A model generated the notes under the pieces. The model made no database searches, had not been told where the DNA came from, and was given only the letters and a program-made list of their open reading frames with translations. From assembly GCA_902761265.1 (NCBI GenBank), contig CACWJV010000142.1, positions 1-6,197 on the forward strand: a stretch of DNA of 6,197 nucleotides, written 5' to 3'. Both the position numbers and the translations under genes were made by a program. Shown in pieces: positions 1 through 4,593 of this stretch; the stretch's first letter is position 1; each line of letters opens with the position of its first letter. This DNA is from Oscillospiraceae bacterium. GTDB lineage: Bacteria > Bacillota > Clostridia > Oscillospirales > Acutalibacteraceae.

Positions 1-896
1 ATCTTGTCCGGGTCGCCGCCAAAGGAGGCAATATTGTCGTGCACCCACTGCAGCGCGGCGATCTGATCGAGCAGCCCGTAGTTGCCCGTGGTGCCGTTGG
101 GCGATTCCTTCGCCAGCAGCTCGTTCGCGTAATAGCCGAACACGCCGAGCCGGTAGGCGCAGTTGACAACGATGATGCCGCGTTTTGCCAGCGATTCGCC
201 GTTGTATTCGCTGTAGGAGGTGTTGCCGCTGGTGAGCGAACCGCCGTGGATAAAGAACAACACCGGGCAATCTTTGCGGTCGCCCGCGGGCTTCCAGATG
301 TTGAGATAGAGCGAATCTTCGCTCATTTTTTCGGTGAAGTTGTCTTTGAGGCTGATTTGAAACGTATGATAGCCGACGATACGCGTGAGCGATTCCATAA
401 TTACAGACGAATCCGCCTGCATCGAGCGCGGCGCAAAGGTATCGCAAACGCGCACACCGTCCCAGCTTGCGGGCGGCTGCGGTTCTTTCCATCGAAGCGC
501 GCCCACCGGCGGCGCGGCAAACGGGATACCGGCGTAGACTTCGACCGACTTGTCCGCGTTATAGACGCCGGTCAGATCGCCCTGGGCGACCTGGACAACG
601 CCGGTCGCTTCGGGATTTTTAACGTCCACGGCCGGGATCTGCTTTGCCGGCGGGCCGGAACATTTGAAGATTACGCCTGCACACAAAAGCAGCAGCACAA
701 ACAGCGGCAATCGCACAAGGAACTTTCTTTTTGCGAACACCTTTTTATGGAGCACAAAGGCCAGCACAAACAGCACAATCAAGGCCGCCCAGCCCCAAAG
801 CGTGTTTTTGCCAAGCTCAAACAGCGCCGCAAACACCAGCAAAAACAACAGGGCAAAGACAATAAACTTCTTTTTCATTTTCGGTTTTCGTTCCAT
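1..896 (-). CDS. Membrane-anchored type-B carboxylesterase (alpha/beta hydrolase), 5' part only
   Basis: This is the N-terminal 298 residues of a carboxylesterase family (para-nitrobenzyl esterase-like) hydrolase, which would cleave carboxylic esters; the substrate cannot be read from sequence. Family signatures are YAGIPFAAPPVGALRWKEPQ (121-140), SEDSLYLNIW (192-201), the oxyanion-hole HGG (217-219), YRLGVFGY (248-255) and NYGLLDQIAALQWVHDNIA (272-290) followed by FGGDPDK. In this family the nucleophile motif GESAG follows within a few residues, so the nucleophile serine and the rest of the triad lie outside the window. Unusually, three hydrophobic segments (about 11-28, 32-49 and 60-77) precede the domain. 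Basic residues at 3-10 and 51-58 fit an N-in topology with the esterase domain outside. The start ATG (894-896) has AAGGAG six bases upstream; the in-frame ATG six codons later has no comparable site. The gene is divergent from the DUF421 gene. Confidence 0.93.
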   Translation of the reverse strand, partial: MERKPKMKKKFIVFALLFLLVFAALFELGKNTLWGWAALIVLFVLAFVLHKKVFAKRKFLVRLPLFVLLLLCAGVIFKCSGPPAKQIPAVDVKNPEATGVVQVAQGDLTGVYNADKSVEVYAGIPFAAPPVGALRWKEPQPPASWDGVRVCDTFAPRSMQADSSVIMESLTRIVGYHTFQISLKDNFTEKMSEDSLYLNIWKPAGDRKDCPVLFFIHGGSLTSGNTSYSEYNGESLAKRGIIVVNCAYRLGVFGYYANELLAKESPNGTTGNYGLLDQIAALQWVHDNIASFGGDPDK

Positions 897-925
897 AAGC
901 ATCTCCTTCGTTTGTCTTTTTATCT

Positions 926-954
926 ATTGTAGCATGGCAGGAAAAGGAAAACAA
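926..954 (-). promoter_or_regulatory. Probable promoter of the esterase gene (extended -10)
   Basis: Read on the minus strand, TACAAT (926-931) is preceded by TGC (932-934), giving an extended -10 (TGnTACAAT). Seventeen bases further upstream lies TTGTTT (949-954), a weak -35 matching only the TTG of the consensus. The expected transcript start leaves a leader of roughly 20 bases before the AAGGAG (903-908) and the ATG. The weak -35 with an extended -10 suggests moderate activity. I see no equally clear promoter for the divergent DUF421 gene in the rest of this 152-base gap. Confidence 0.6.
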
Positions 955-1048
955 GAGGCGTGCGGAACAAAAAGAATCTTTCATCGTTTTCCGTCCGCGC
1001 CGATTAAACCGCCGCCGTTTCGCCAACACTGCGGGCGAGGTGATCGGT

Positions 1049-1702
1049 ATGACAGTGCTGCTTTTGCGCACGGTGATTTTATATGTGGCGGTGATTGTTT
1101 CTGTGCGGCTGATGGGCAAACGGCAGATCGGCGAGCTGCAGCCGGAGGAGCTGGTGGTGACGATTCTTCTTTCCGACGTGGCGACAACGCCGCTGCAGGA
1201 TATGCAGATCCCGCTGTTGCAGCCGCTGATGATCATGATGGTGATCGTGGCGTGCGAACTGCTGTTTGCTGCGCTCAGTCTCAAATCGCGCACCTTTCGC
1301 ACCCTGGTGCAGGGCCACGCGATCCCGATTGTAAAAAACGGTACGCTCGATCAAACAATGCTCAAAAAGATCCGCTATACCGTGGACGACGTGCTCGAAG
1401 CGCTGCGCTTAAAAGATGTGTTCGACCTCAACGATGCGGCGTATGTCTATGTGGAATCCAACGGGTCGCTCAGCGTGCTGAAACGGCAAAAGCCGCCGGC
1501 GCCGCCCGCACCCCCCGTTTTGCCGTGCCTTGTCATCAGCGACGGCAAAGTGATCCGCGACGCGTTCAGTCTGTGCGGTATGACGGACGAAAAGCTGCAG
1601 CGCCTGCTGCAAGCGCAGCACAAACAGACAAAGGATATCTTTCTGATGACCTATGCGGCGGACGGCTCGTTTTATATCGCGGAAAAGGAGGAAAAAGTAT
1701 GA
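1049..1702 (+). CDS. DUF421 (YetF-like) membrane protein
   Basis: This 217-residue protein matches the DUF421/YetF family, whose biochemical role is poorly defined. Membrane segments lie at about 4-22, 33-49 and 54-77, with the conserved block GKRQIGELQPEELVVTILLS (23-42) and SDVATTPLQD (42-51) between them. The soluble part has the family pattern GHAIPIVKNGTLDQ (89-102), a DDVLEALR helix (113-120), then YVYVESNGSLSVLKR (132-146). A proline-rich linker (149-159, PPAPPAPPVLP) leads to a second half resembling the C-terminal DUF421 region (VISDGKVIRD, then DIFLMTYAADGSFYI). I chose ATG 1049 over the in-frame GTG 1040 because GTG 1040 overlaps the ribosome binding site GAGGTGAT (1037-1044). Length is typical of the family. 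The stop overlaps the next gene's start (ATGA), so the two are translationally coupled. Confidence 0.9.
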   Translation: MTVLLLRTVILYVAVIVSVRLMGKRQIGELQPEELVVTILLSDVATTPLQDMQIPLLQPLMIMMVIVACELLFAALSLKSRTFRTLVQGHAIPIVKNGTLDQTMLKKIRYTVDDVLEALRLKDVFDLNDAAYVYVESNGSLSVLKRQKPPAPPAPPVLPCLVISDGKVIRDAFSLCGMTDEKLQRLLQAQHKQTKDIFLMTYAADGSFYIAEKEEKV

Positions 1703-2076
1703 AGCGGCTGTGGGTGTGCGCGGTGCTGCTGGCGCTGAGTTTGTGGATCTGTATCGGCGCCCGGGTCGGGTTGCAAAAAACGGCGGACGCACAAATCCGC
1801 GCGTTGGAAACGGCGAAAGCAGCCGTTTTGCAGGGGAACGACACGGCGATTCTGTCTGCGTTGGAAGACTGTGAACGCTGCTGGAAAGAAAACAGCCGGC
1901 CGTTTTATCTCTTTTTGGACCACAACTTTTTCAACGACTTCGAATACACGCTGTTCCATTTGCGCGATTACGCGACGCTTGAAAAGGGTCTCGCGCTGGA
2001 AAAGATCGGCTACTGTGCGGCGGTTTTGCGCGATCAGGCGGACGCGCAAAGACTTGCGTTTGAAAATATTTTTTGA
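1699..2076 (+). CDS. DUF4363 family protein
   Basis: This 125-residue protein has one N-terminal membrane segment or uncleaved signal anchor (about 4-20) followed by a helical region. The pattern fits DUF4363: helix 29-43, the CERCWKENSRPFYLFLDH region (58-75, charged residue-Trp then FLDH), FEYTLFHLRDY (81-91), and the C-terminal end DAQRLAFENIF (115-125), where the family typically ends in a similar LxxENI(L/F). Function is unknown; DUF4363 proteins are, to my recollection, often encoded directly after DUF421 genes in Clostridia, which is the arrangement here. The ATG lies inside the DUF421 stop (ATGA overlap), with AAAAGGAGG just upstream inside the DUF421 coding region. The helical domain probably sits on the outer face of the membrane, but the charge evidence is slim. 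Confidence 0.82.
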   Translation: MKRLWVCAVLLALSLWICIGARVGLQKTADAQIRALETAKAAVLQGNDTAILSALEDCERCWKENSRPFYLFLDHNFFNDFEYTLFHLRDYATLEKGLALEKIGYCAAVLRDQADAQRLAFENIF

Positions 2077-2113
2077 AAATATATTGACAAGTGAACCTCT
2101 TTTGTGGTATAGT
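2059..2113 (+). promoter_or_regulatory. Strong SigA-type promoter of the NfeD-SPFH operon, with A+T-rich upstream element
   Basis: A perfect -35 TTGACA (2084-2089) is followed after 18 bases by TATAGT (2108-2113), itself preceded by TGG (2105-2107), so it is also an extended -10. Directly upstream lies an A+T-rich block (2059-2083) with two copies of TTTGAAAATAT (2059-2069 and 2072-2082), placed where an UP element would act. The first copy and the start of the second overlap the end of the DUF4363 gene. Transcription would start near 2120, just before the AAAGGAGG (2124-2131). No terminator separates this promoter from the upstream genes, so read-through can add to expression. Confidence 0.82.
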
Positions 2114-2139
2114 GAACTCAAACAAAGGAGGTGAAAGCG

Positions 2140-2577
2140 ATGGATCGGTTTTTGATCGGATGGATCGCGGCGGCTGTCGTGTTTGCCGTGATCGAAGCGG
2201 CCACCGCGCAGATCCTCACGCTCTGGTTTTGCATCGGCAGCATCGGCGCCATCCTTGCCAACGTCTGCGGCGCGTCCGTGACGGTGCAGGTGATCGTCTT
2301 TGTCGCCGTGTCGGTGCTCACGCTCGTGATCGCGCGGCCCTATCTGCGCCGGTTTACACGCACCAAAGTGCAGCCGACGAATCTGGATATGTGCGTCGGG
2401 CAGTCGGCGCTGGTCACCGAAACGATCGACAATCTTGCCGAAATGGGGCAGGCCAAAATCCGCGGCAATCTGTGGACGGCGCGTTCTGCCGACGGCAGTG
2501 TGATCGAAGAGGGTAAAACGGTGACGGTCGTGCGGATTGAGGGCGTCAAATTGATCGTTTCACCCGTGGAGAAGTAA
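2140..2577 (+). CDS. NfeD-like membrane protein (short form)
   Basis: This 145-residue protein has the short NfeD architecture without the N-terminal ClpP-like protease domain. Three membrane helices (about 4-22, 27-44 and 47-66) precede a C-terminal OB-fold domain (about 85-143) with the family signature MCVGQSALVTE (84-94), then GNLWTARSADGSVIEEGKTV (109-128) and VRIEGVKLIV (131-140). NfeD proteins are known to be encoded beside SPFH/band-7 proteins and are thought to work with them in membrane organisation; here the SPFH gene follows after 46 bases, supporting that partnership. The start is ATG 2140, with AAAGGAGG (2124-2131) eight bases upstream; the in-frame GTG at 2131 overlaps that site and is unlikely. 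The gene is transcribed from the promoter at 2084-2113. Confidence 0.92.
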   Translation: MDRFLIGWIAAAVVFAVIEAATAQILTLWFCIGSIGAILANVCGASVTVQVIVFVAVSVLTLVIARPYLRRFTRTKVQPTNLDMCVGQSALVTETIDNLAEMGQAKIRGNLWTARSADGSVIEEGKTVTVVRIEGVKLIVSPVEK

Positions 2578-2623
2578 ACAACCCATCAACGCTTTATTAT
2601 CTATTGAAATCGGAGGTTATCTT

Positions 2624-3550
2624 ATGGGTCCTGTTGTCTATGTATTGCTTGCACTCGCATTTCTCGTTTTGCTCATCATCGCGCTCAACATCAAAATCGT
2701 GCCGCAGTCGCGCGCCTATGTGATTGAGCGCCTGGGCGCCTACAGCGCCACGTGGCAGACCGGTCTGCATATGAAGATCCCGGTGTTCGAACGTGTGGCA
2801 AAGATCGTCTCGCTCAAGGAGCAGGTAGTCGATTTCAAACCGCAGCCCGTGATCACGAAGGACAACGTCACTATGCAGATCGACACGGTCGTGTTCTATC
2901 AGATCACCGACCCGAAGCTCTATACTTACGGCGTGGAGCATCCGCTGTCCGCCATCGAAAATCTGACGGCAACGACGCTCAGAAACATCATCGGCGAGCT
3001 CGAGCTCGACCACACGCTCACGTCGCGCGACACCATCAACGCAAAGATCCGCGGCATTTTGGACGAAGCGACCGACCCGTGGGGCATCAAGGTCAACCGC
3101 GTGGAGCTGAAAAACATCCTCCCGCCGCGTGAGATTCAGGACGCGATGGAAAAACAGATGAAGGCCGAACGCGAACGCCGCGAAGCGATTTTGCGCGCGG
3201 AAGGCGACAAGGAGAGCAAGATCCTGGTCGCGCAGGGTCAAAAGGAAGCCAAGATCCTTGCCGCGCAGGCGGACAAGGAAGCCGCGATTTTGCAGGCGGA
3301 CGCCATCCGCGAAAAGAAGATCCGCGAAGCCGACGGCGAAGCGCAGGCGATCCTTGCGATCCAAAAGGCCGAAGCGGAATCCATCCGGCTGATCAACGAA
3401 GCGAACCCGGGCAAAGGCGTCATCGCGCTGCGCTCGCTCGAATCGCTGGAAAAAGTGGCCGACGGCCAGAGCACGAAGCTCATCATTCCGTCGGAGATCC
3501 AGTCCGTCGCCGGCCTTGCCGCAAGCGTGAAGGAACTGGTGGAAAAGTAA
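2624..3550 (+). CDS. SPFH/band-7 domain protein (stomatin/QmcA-like)
   Basis: This 308-residue protein is a stomatin/prohibitin-type membrane scaffold, a family that oligomerises and organises membrane microdomains or regulates membrane proteases. An N-terminal membrane segment (about 5-22) leads into the SPFH domain (about 26-180): VPQSRAYVIERLGAY (26-40), GLHMKIPVFERV (47-58), VVDFKPQPVITKDNVTMQID (68-87), ATTLRNIIGELELDHTLTSR (116-135), and GIKVNRVELKNILPP (154-168). A long Glu/Lys/Ala-rich coiled coil follows (about 170-258) with a clear 11-residue period. The C-terminal region has a family-typical LIIPSEIQSVAGLA stretch (286-299). Length is typical. CGGAGG lies seven bases before the ATG. 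It is the second gene of the NfeD operon and ends at a hairpin terminator; I see no separate promoter in the 46-base gap. Confidence 0.95.
   Translation: MGPVVYVLLALAFLVLLIIALNIKIVPQSRAYVIERLGAYSATWQTGLHMKIPVFERVAKIVSLKEQVVDFKPQPVITKDNVTMQIDTVVFYQITDPKLYTYGVEHPLSAIENLTATTLRNIIGELELDHTLTSRDTINAKIRGILDEATDPWGIKVNRVELKNILPPREIQDAMEKQMKAERERREAILRAEGDKESKILVAQGQKEAKILAAQADKEAAILQADAIREKKIREADGEAQAILAIQKAEAESIRLINEANPGKGVIALRSLESLEKVADGQSTKLIIPSEIQSVAGLAASVKELVEK
3164..3394 (+). repeat. In-gene 33-base imperfect repeats encoding a hendecad coiled coil
   Basis: Residues 181-257 of the SPFH protein can be written as seven 11-residue units, for example AEGDKESKILV, AQGQKEAKILA and AQADKEAAILQ (192-224). 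Flanking units are more degenerate (AERERREAILR before; ADAIREKKIRE, ADGEAQAILAI and QKAEAESIRLI after). The consensus is roughly A-x-G/A-x-K/R-E-A-x-I-L-x. At DNA level the units are 33 bases but diverged, so this is selected protein periodicity more than recent duplication. Confidence 0.75.
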
Positions 3551-3566
3551 TTCAGACTGTTCTCAT

Positions 3567-3594
3567 GCCGGCTGCGTCTGCAGCCGGCTTTTCT
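3567..3594 (+). terminator. Rho-independent terminator after the SPFH gene
   Basis: A perfect nine-base-pair stem (GCCGGCTGC at 3567-3575 with GCAGCCGGC at 3580-3588) closes a four-base loop, GTCT, and is followed by TTTTCT. It begins 16 bases after the SPFH stop. The T-run is short, so termination may be partial; the next gene starts only about 40 bases on and has no clear promoter of its own. Confidence 0.85.
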
Positions 3595-3633
3595 CAAAGA
3601 ACAACTGTCCTTGCGCATGGGGAGGGATGCTTT

Positions 3634-4134
3634 ATGAAAAAGAGCTTCAGACAATACAAATCCATGATCTGGACACAGTTATATCTGACCCTTGTTCCGC
3701 TGGGGCTCGCTGTTTTTGCCGTCATCAAGGGAAAGCCGAAAAACCTTGATGCGTGGGGTATACCGATTCTGTCTTTCCTGCTAGCGGCAACATTCTTTCT
3801 GTGTTACAGCTTTTATACGTTTCGAACCCTTGTGTTTACCGACGATGCGGTGGAGGTGAGATTGGGAAGGCTCACCCTGCAAAGCATTCCGTTGACAGAG
3901 GTGCAGTTTGTGGTTGTGTTTCTGCAGGAATGGCCACGTTCCGTCGGCCGCAATGTTGTGTTTGCCAGACGGCGCTATACTGTAAATGAATTGCACAAAG
4001 CGTCCTATCACCGGAAAACCGGCAATCATGAGATTATTTTCTGTGAGTGGGATGCAGCGCTGGTTGAAACAGCCAAGTCGGTATTTCCAAATTTGTTTGA
4101 CCCGAGGAACGAATATATCCATCACCGTCGATAA
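3634..4134 (+). CDS. Small two-helix membrane protein with possible bacterial PH-like domain
   Basis: I do not recognise a named family with confidence. The 166-residue product has two hydrophobic segments (about 14-32 and 43-61) joined by a short loop, then a soluble C-terminal domain. The stretch FRTLVFTDDAVEVRLGRLTL (63-82) followed by IPLTEVQFVVV resembles the first strands of bacterial PH (bPH) domains found after paired membrane helices, so the domain is probably cytoplasmic; this is inference. The C-terminus is basic (HHRR). The ATG at 3634 is chosen because GGAGG (3621-3625) lies eight bases upstream; an in-frame ATG at 3565 falls in the terminator just upstream. GC on sampled lines (about 42-55%) is lower than in neighbouring genes (about 60-65%), suggesting weaker codon selection or separate acquisition. 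I see no promoter between it and the terminator at 3567. Confidence 0.75.
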   Translation: MKKSFRQYKSMIWTQLYLTLVPLGLAVFAVIKGKPKNLDAWGIPILSFLLAATFFLCYSFYTFRTLVFTDDAVEVRLGRLTLQSIPLTEVQFVVVFLQEWPRSVGRNVVFARRRYTVNELHKASYHRKTGNHEIIFCEWDAALVETAKSVFPNLFDPRNEYIHHRR

Positions 4135-4148
4135 CTTATCATGCGATT

Positions 4149-4175
4149 GACCGCCGGTTTTTGTCCGGGGGTTTT
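4149..4175 (+). terminator. Possible first terminator after the small membrane protein gene
   Basis: ACCGCCGG (4150-4157) pairs with CCGGGGGT (4165-4172) across a seven-base loop, with one internal G-G mismatch, followed by a short T-run. It lies 15 bases after the stop at 4134. The mismatch and the T-rich loop make it weaker than the hairpin just downstream. Confidence 0.45.
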
Positions 4176-4178
4176 ATC

Positions 4179-4210
4179 AACACCTAACCGTCCGCAAGGG
4201 CGGTGTTTTT
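4179..4210 (+). terminator. Rho-independent terminator
   Basis: CCGTCC (4188-4193) pairs with GGGCGG (4198-4203), including one T-G wobble, around a stable GCAA tetraloop, and the hairpin runs into TGTTTTT (4204-4210). An alternative longer pairing of AACACC (4179-4184) with GGTGTT (4202-4207) is possible. Together with the hairpin just upstream it would end transcription of the gene finishing at 4134. Confidence 0.7.
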
Positions 4211-4293
4211 ATGCCTGTAACACAGCGCCCGCAGATCGACTGGGCGCGGACGGGGAGAGCAATGGATGATTTGCAGATCGGCTGCGGCTGGGT
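4211..4293. other. Gene-free spacer, nothing recognised
   Basis: I see no gene or RNA here. The only structure noted is the octamer GCAGATCG occurring twice (4231-4238 and 4273-4280), each followed by a similar CTG-containing stretch. An open frame from ATG 4211 has no ribosome binding site and is not called. Confidence 0.5.
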
Positions 4294-4384
4294 TCAAACC
4301 CCTTCAGTCACGCGCTTTTTATGCTGCTGCTTTGCCACAGCGTTGGTTGGCGCGTGACAGCTTCCCCAAAGGGGACGCCTTTGG
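4294..4384. repeat. Degenerate palindromic intergenic repeat element
   Basis: A perfect nine-base inverted repeat (GTCACGCGC at 4307-4315, GCGCGTGAC at 4350-4358) is followed by a small hairpin (TCCCC at 4363-4367, GGGGA at 4371-4375) and ends in CGCCTTTGG. The order CCCTTCAGTCACGCGC, then GCGCGTGACAGCTTCCCC, then AAAGGGG and CCTTTGG, resembles dispersed non-coding repeats that I recall from the intergenic regions of gut Clostridia; that is memory, not a search. The 34-base loop is longer than I would expect, so this may be an altered copy. It encodes nothing obvious and might act as a REP-like or MITE-like structured element. Confidence 0.65.
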
Positions 4385-4419
4385 TTGTGCTCCTATTTGT
4401 TCATTTTCAGTTTTCAATT

Positions 4420-4508
4420 CCCTAGTCCCTAGTCCCTAGCCCCTAGCCCCTAGCCCCTAGTCCCTAGTCCCTAGTCCCTAATCCCTAATCCCTAATCCCT
4501 CAATCCCT
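4420..4508. repeat. Heptanucleotide tandem array (CCCTAGT/CCCTAGC/CCCTAAT)
   Basis: Eleven uninterrupted seven-base units run from 4420 to 4496, in blocks: two CCCTAGT, three CCCTAGC, three CCCTAGT and three CCCTAAT. They are followed by an eight-base unit (CCCTCAAT) and a decaying CCCT. Variation is confined to the last two bases of the unit. It does not code for protein in context. The block structure fits growth by local duplication through slippage. The array ends three bases before the -35 of the downstream promoter. The minus strand carries regularly spaced GGG runs. Confidence 0.95.
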
Positions 4509-4511
4509 CTC

Positions 4512-4541
4512 TTGACAAACCCTTCCCGGCGGGTTTATAAT
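4512..4541 (+). promoter_or_regulatory. Near-perfect SigA promoter of the M20 peptidase gene, with inverted repeat in the spacer
   Basis: TTGACA (4512-4517) and TATAAT (4536-4541) are both exact consensus hexamers separated by 18 bases. AAACCC (4517-4522) and GGGTTT (4531-4536) form a six-base inverted repeat with an eight-base centre that fills the spacer and touches both hexamers, the position expected of an operator for a repressor. Transcription should start near 4548, giving a leader of about 46 bases. No regulator gene is visible in the window. Confidence 0.85.
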
Positions 4542-4593
4542 ATCAAAAGCTTACTAATTCAGTCGGCTTATCGGAAATGGAAGGAGTGTTCCT

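Noticed and set aside
39..932. 297-codon plus-strand frame over the esterase
   Set aside because: It is antisense to a clear carboxylesterase frame, has no convincing ribosome binding site, and its product is Arg/His/Gln-rich low-complexity.
970..1048. Promoter for the DUF421 gene (TTTCAT with GATTAA, 17-base spacing)
   Set aside because: Both hexamers match consensus too poorly to support a call.
664..1698. Plus-strand frame joined to the DUF4363 gene, suggesting a 470-residue protein
   Set aside because: The upstream part runs antisense through the esterase and out of frame through DUF421; the real start is ATG 1699 with a strong ribosome binding site.
2597..3364. 255-codon minus-strand frame over the SPFH gene
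   Set aside because: It is a shadow of the SPFH coding region with no domain.
3565..3633. Earlier ATG start for the small membrane protein
   Set aside because: The ATG at 3565 lies at the base of the terminator hairpin without a ribosome binding site, and the added residues are not conserved-looking; ATG 3634 has GGAGG at good spacing.
4211..4357. 48-codon open frame after the terminator
   Set aside because: It has no ribosome binding site, starts right after a terminator T-run and ends inside the palindromic repeat; probably chance.
4420..4508. CRISPR array or true telomere
   Set aside because: Units are seven bases with no spacers, so not CRISPR; the array is internal between genes and short, so a chromosome end is not supported.
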